Below are positions 63,651 through 64,000 of a DNA stretch of 64,000 nucleotides, in pieces. Position numbers and translations under genes: made by a program. Under the pieces are notes generated by a model. The model saw only the letters and a list, made by a program, of their open reading frames with translations, made no database searches and was not told the origin of the DNA. The DNA comes from Minwuia sp. (lineage in GTDB: Bacteria; Pseudomonadota; Alphaproteobacteria; Minwuiales; Minwuiaceae), in the NCBI GenBank assembly GCA_029210175.1, contig JARGPL010000015.1:62001-126000 (forward strand), read 5' to 3'. The number at the start of each line of letters is the position of its first letter. Position 1 is the stretch's first letter.

Positions 63651-63986
63651 ATGGACATACTTGCGACCCTGGCGAAGGCGCAGACCACGCCCCCCGGCGA
63701 AGGGCGGCGTTCAGCGCTGCTGATGGAACATGGCACCATGACGCTGCGCTTCTACGCGCCGCGCGGCACGGACCCGCAGACCCCGCATGATCAGGATGAA
63801 CTGTATGTCGTCGCCAGGGGGACAGGCACGTTCTTCATGGATGGTCGGCGGGTGGCCTTCAGTCCCGGTGACGTGCTGTTCGCACCAGCGGGCGCGGAAC
63901 ACCGGTTCGAGGATTTCTCGGATGACTTTGAAACCTGGGTCGTGTTCTACGGCGCAGAAGGCGGCGAGGGGAGTGCAGCCACATGA
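63651..63986 (+). CDS. Cupin-domain protein
   Basis: 111 residues. A single cupin fold: LRFYAPRGTDPQTPHDQDEL supplies the first metal motif (PHDQDELY with His and Glu), and PGDVLFAPAGAEHRFEDF supplies the second with its His. Such proteins are small enzymes or ligand sensors. Metal-binding residues are largely intact. Its stop overlaps an ATG at 63983 that may start the next gene. The GGGAGGGATTGAGG region before the ATG is a plausible ribosome binding site. The substrate is unknown. Confidence 0.85.
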   Translation: MDILATLAKAQTTPPGEGRRSALLMEHGTMTLRFYAPRGTDPQTPHDQDELYVVARGTGTFFMDGRRVAFSPGDVLFAPAGAEHRFEDFSDDFETWVVFYGAEGGEGSAAT

Positions 63987-64000
63987 TGGGTAACAAGGGT
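63983..64000 (+). CDS. Possible start of the next gene (cut by window edge)
   Basis: An ATG at 63983 overlaps the cupin stop (ATGA) and reads MMGNKG to the window end. The coupled arrangement is typical in this DNA. Too short to identify. Confidence 0.3.

Overview
The window is GC-rich, gene-dense chromosomal DNA from an alphaproteobacterium, probably of a Rhodospirillales-like lineage. The assignment rests on gene content and order: YceD(DUF177)-rpmF-plsX-fabH-ihfA-merR, with a ubiquinol-cytochrome c chaperone and bamE next to it; argS-SPOR-nagZ-scpA-scpB; erpA; polyprenyl diphosphate synthase divergent from DUF2007-trmN6-S49 peptidase; a Coq7-type hydroxylase; and hybrid histidine kinases and DUF2889/DUF1194 proteins typical of the class. 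Most of the DNA is core housekeeping. No transposase, integrase gene, CRISPR array, prophage module or rRNA operon is visible.

Layout. 1-4.3 kb: the end of a DEAD-box helicase, a Bcr/CflA-type exporter convergent with an iron-containing alcohol dehydrogenase, a deazaflavin-type oxidoreductase and tRNA-Pro(GGG). 4.4-9.2 kb: the lipid/ribosome/IHF cluster on the minus strand, with divergent bamE. 9.2-13.5 kb: an XRE regulator, an Smr protein, an orphan LutC-like protein and a hybrid sensor kinase with one degenerate receiver. 13.6-19.1 kb: DUF2889, a cytochrome P450, a HAD phosphatase, a secreted paraoxonase-like propeller and a divergent DHA2 exporter. 19.1-25.1 kb: a transglutaminase-like protein, guaB, an RsmB-like rRNA methyltransferase, a TPR protein and guaA. 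25.05-27.5 kb: a small, less GC-rich insert at the 3' end of guaA, holding a decayed reading frame and an OafA-type acyltransferase with a C-terminal SGNH domain. 27.5-34.4 kb: a small unknown protein, an amidohydrolase, an Anbu-type proteasome homologue, a GH3-type ligase, a molybdopterin oxidase large subunit without partners, and DUF1194.

34.5-46.9 kb is one dense minus-strand array transcribed from dsbB downwards: dsbB, coq7, a GT4 glycosyltransferase, a histidine phosphatase, a COG4671-like glycosyltransferase, a membrane-anchored PH-like protein, a peptide-type ABC importer (double ATPase, binding protein, two permeases) and asnB. Many boundaries are 1-13 nt overlaps, so translation is probably coupled. 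47.0-51.7 kb, divergent from dsbB, carries the most unusual group: a cysteine-rich CHASE2 membrane protein with no output domain, a small secreted four-cysteine protein and an M48 metalloprotease lipoprotein, closed by a perfect 10-bp hairpin. 51.7-54.7 kb: a broken truncated-globin relic, a sterol desaturase family enzyme, a small membrane protein, a GFA protein and xth. 54.7-64 kb: erpA, argS to scpB, tRNA-Pro(CGG), polyprenyl diphosphate synthase, DUF2007, trmN6, an S49 peptidase and a cupin.

Functional themes are translation and tRNA (argS, two tRNA-Pro genes, RsmB-like, TrmN6, L32), GMP synthesis (guaB, guaA), quinone and respiratory assembly (polyprenyl synthase, Coq7, cytochrome chaperone, ErpA), the envelope (bamE, nagZ, SPOR, dsbB, acyltransferase, glycosyltransferases), and chromosome organisation (ihfA, scpAB). 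All functional calls come from reading the protein sequences for motifs and family resemblance. No database search was available.
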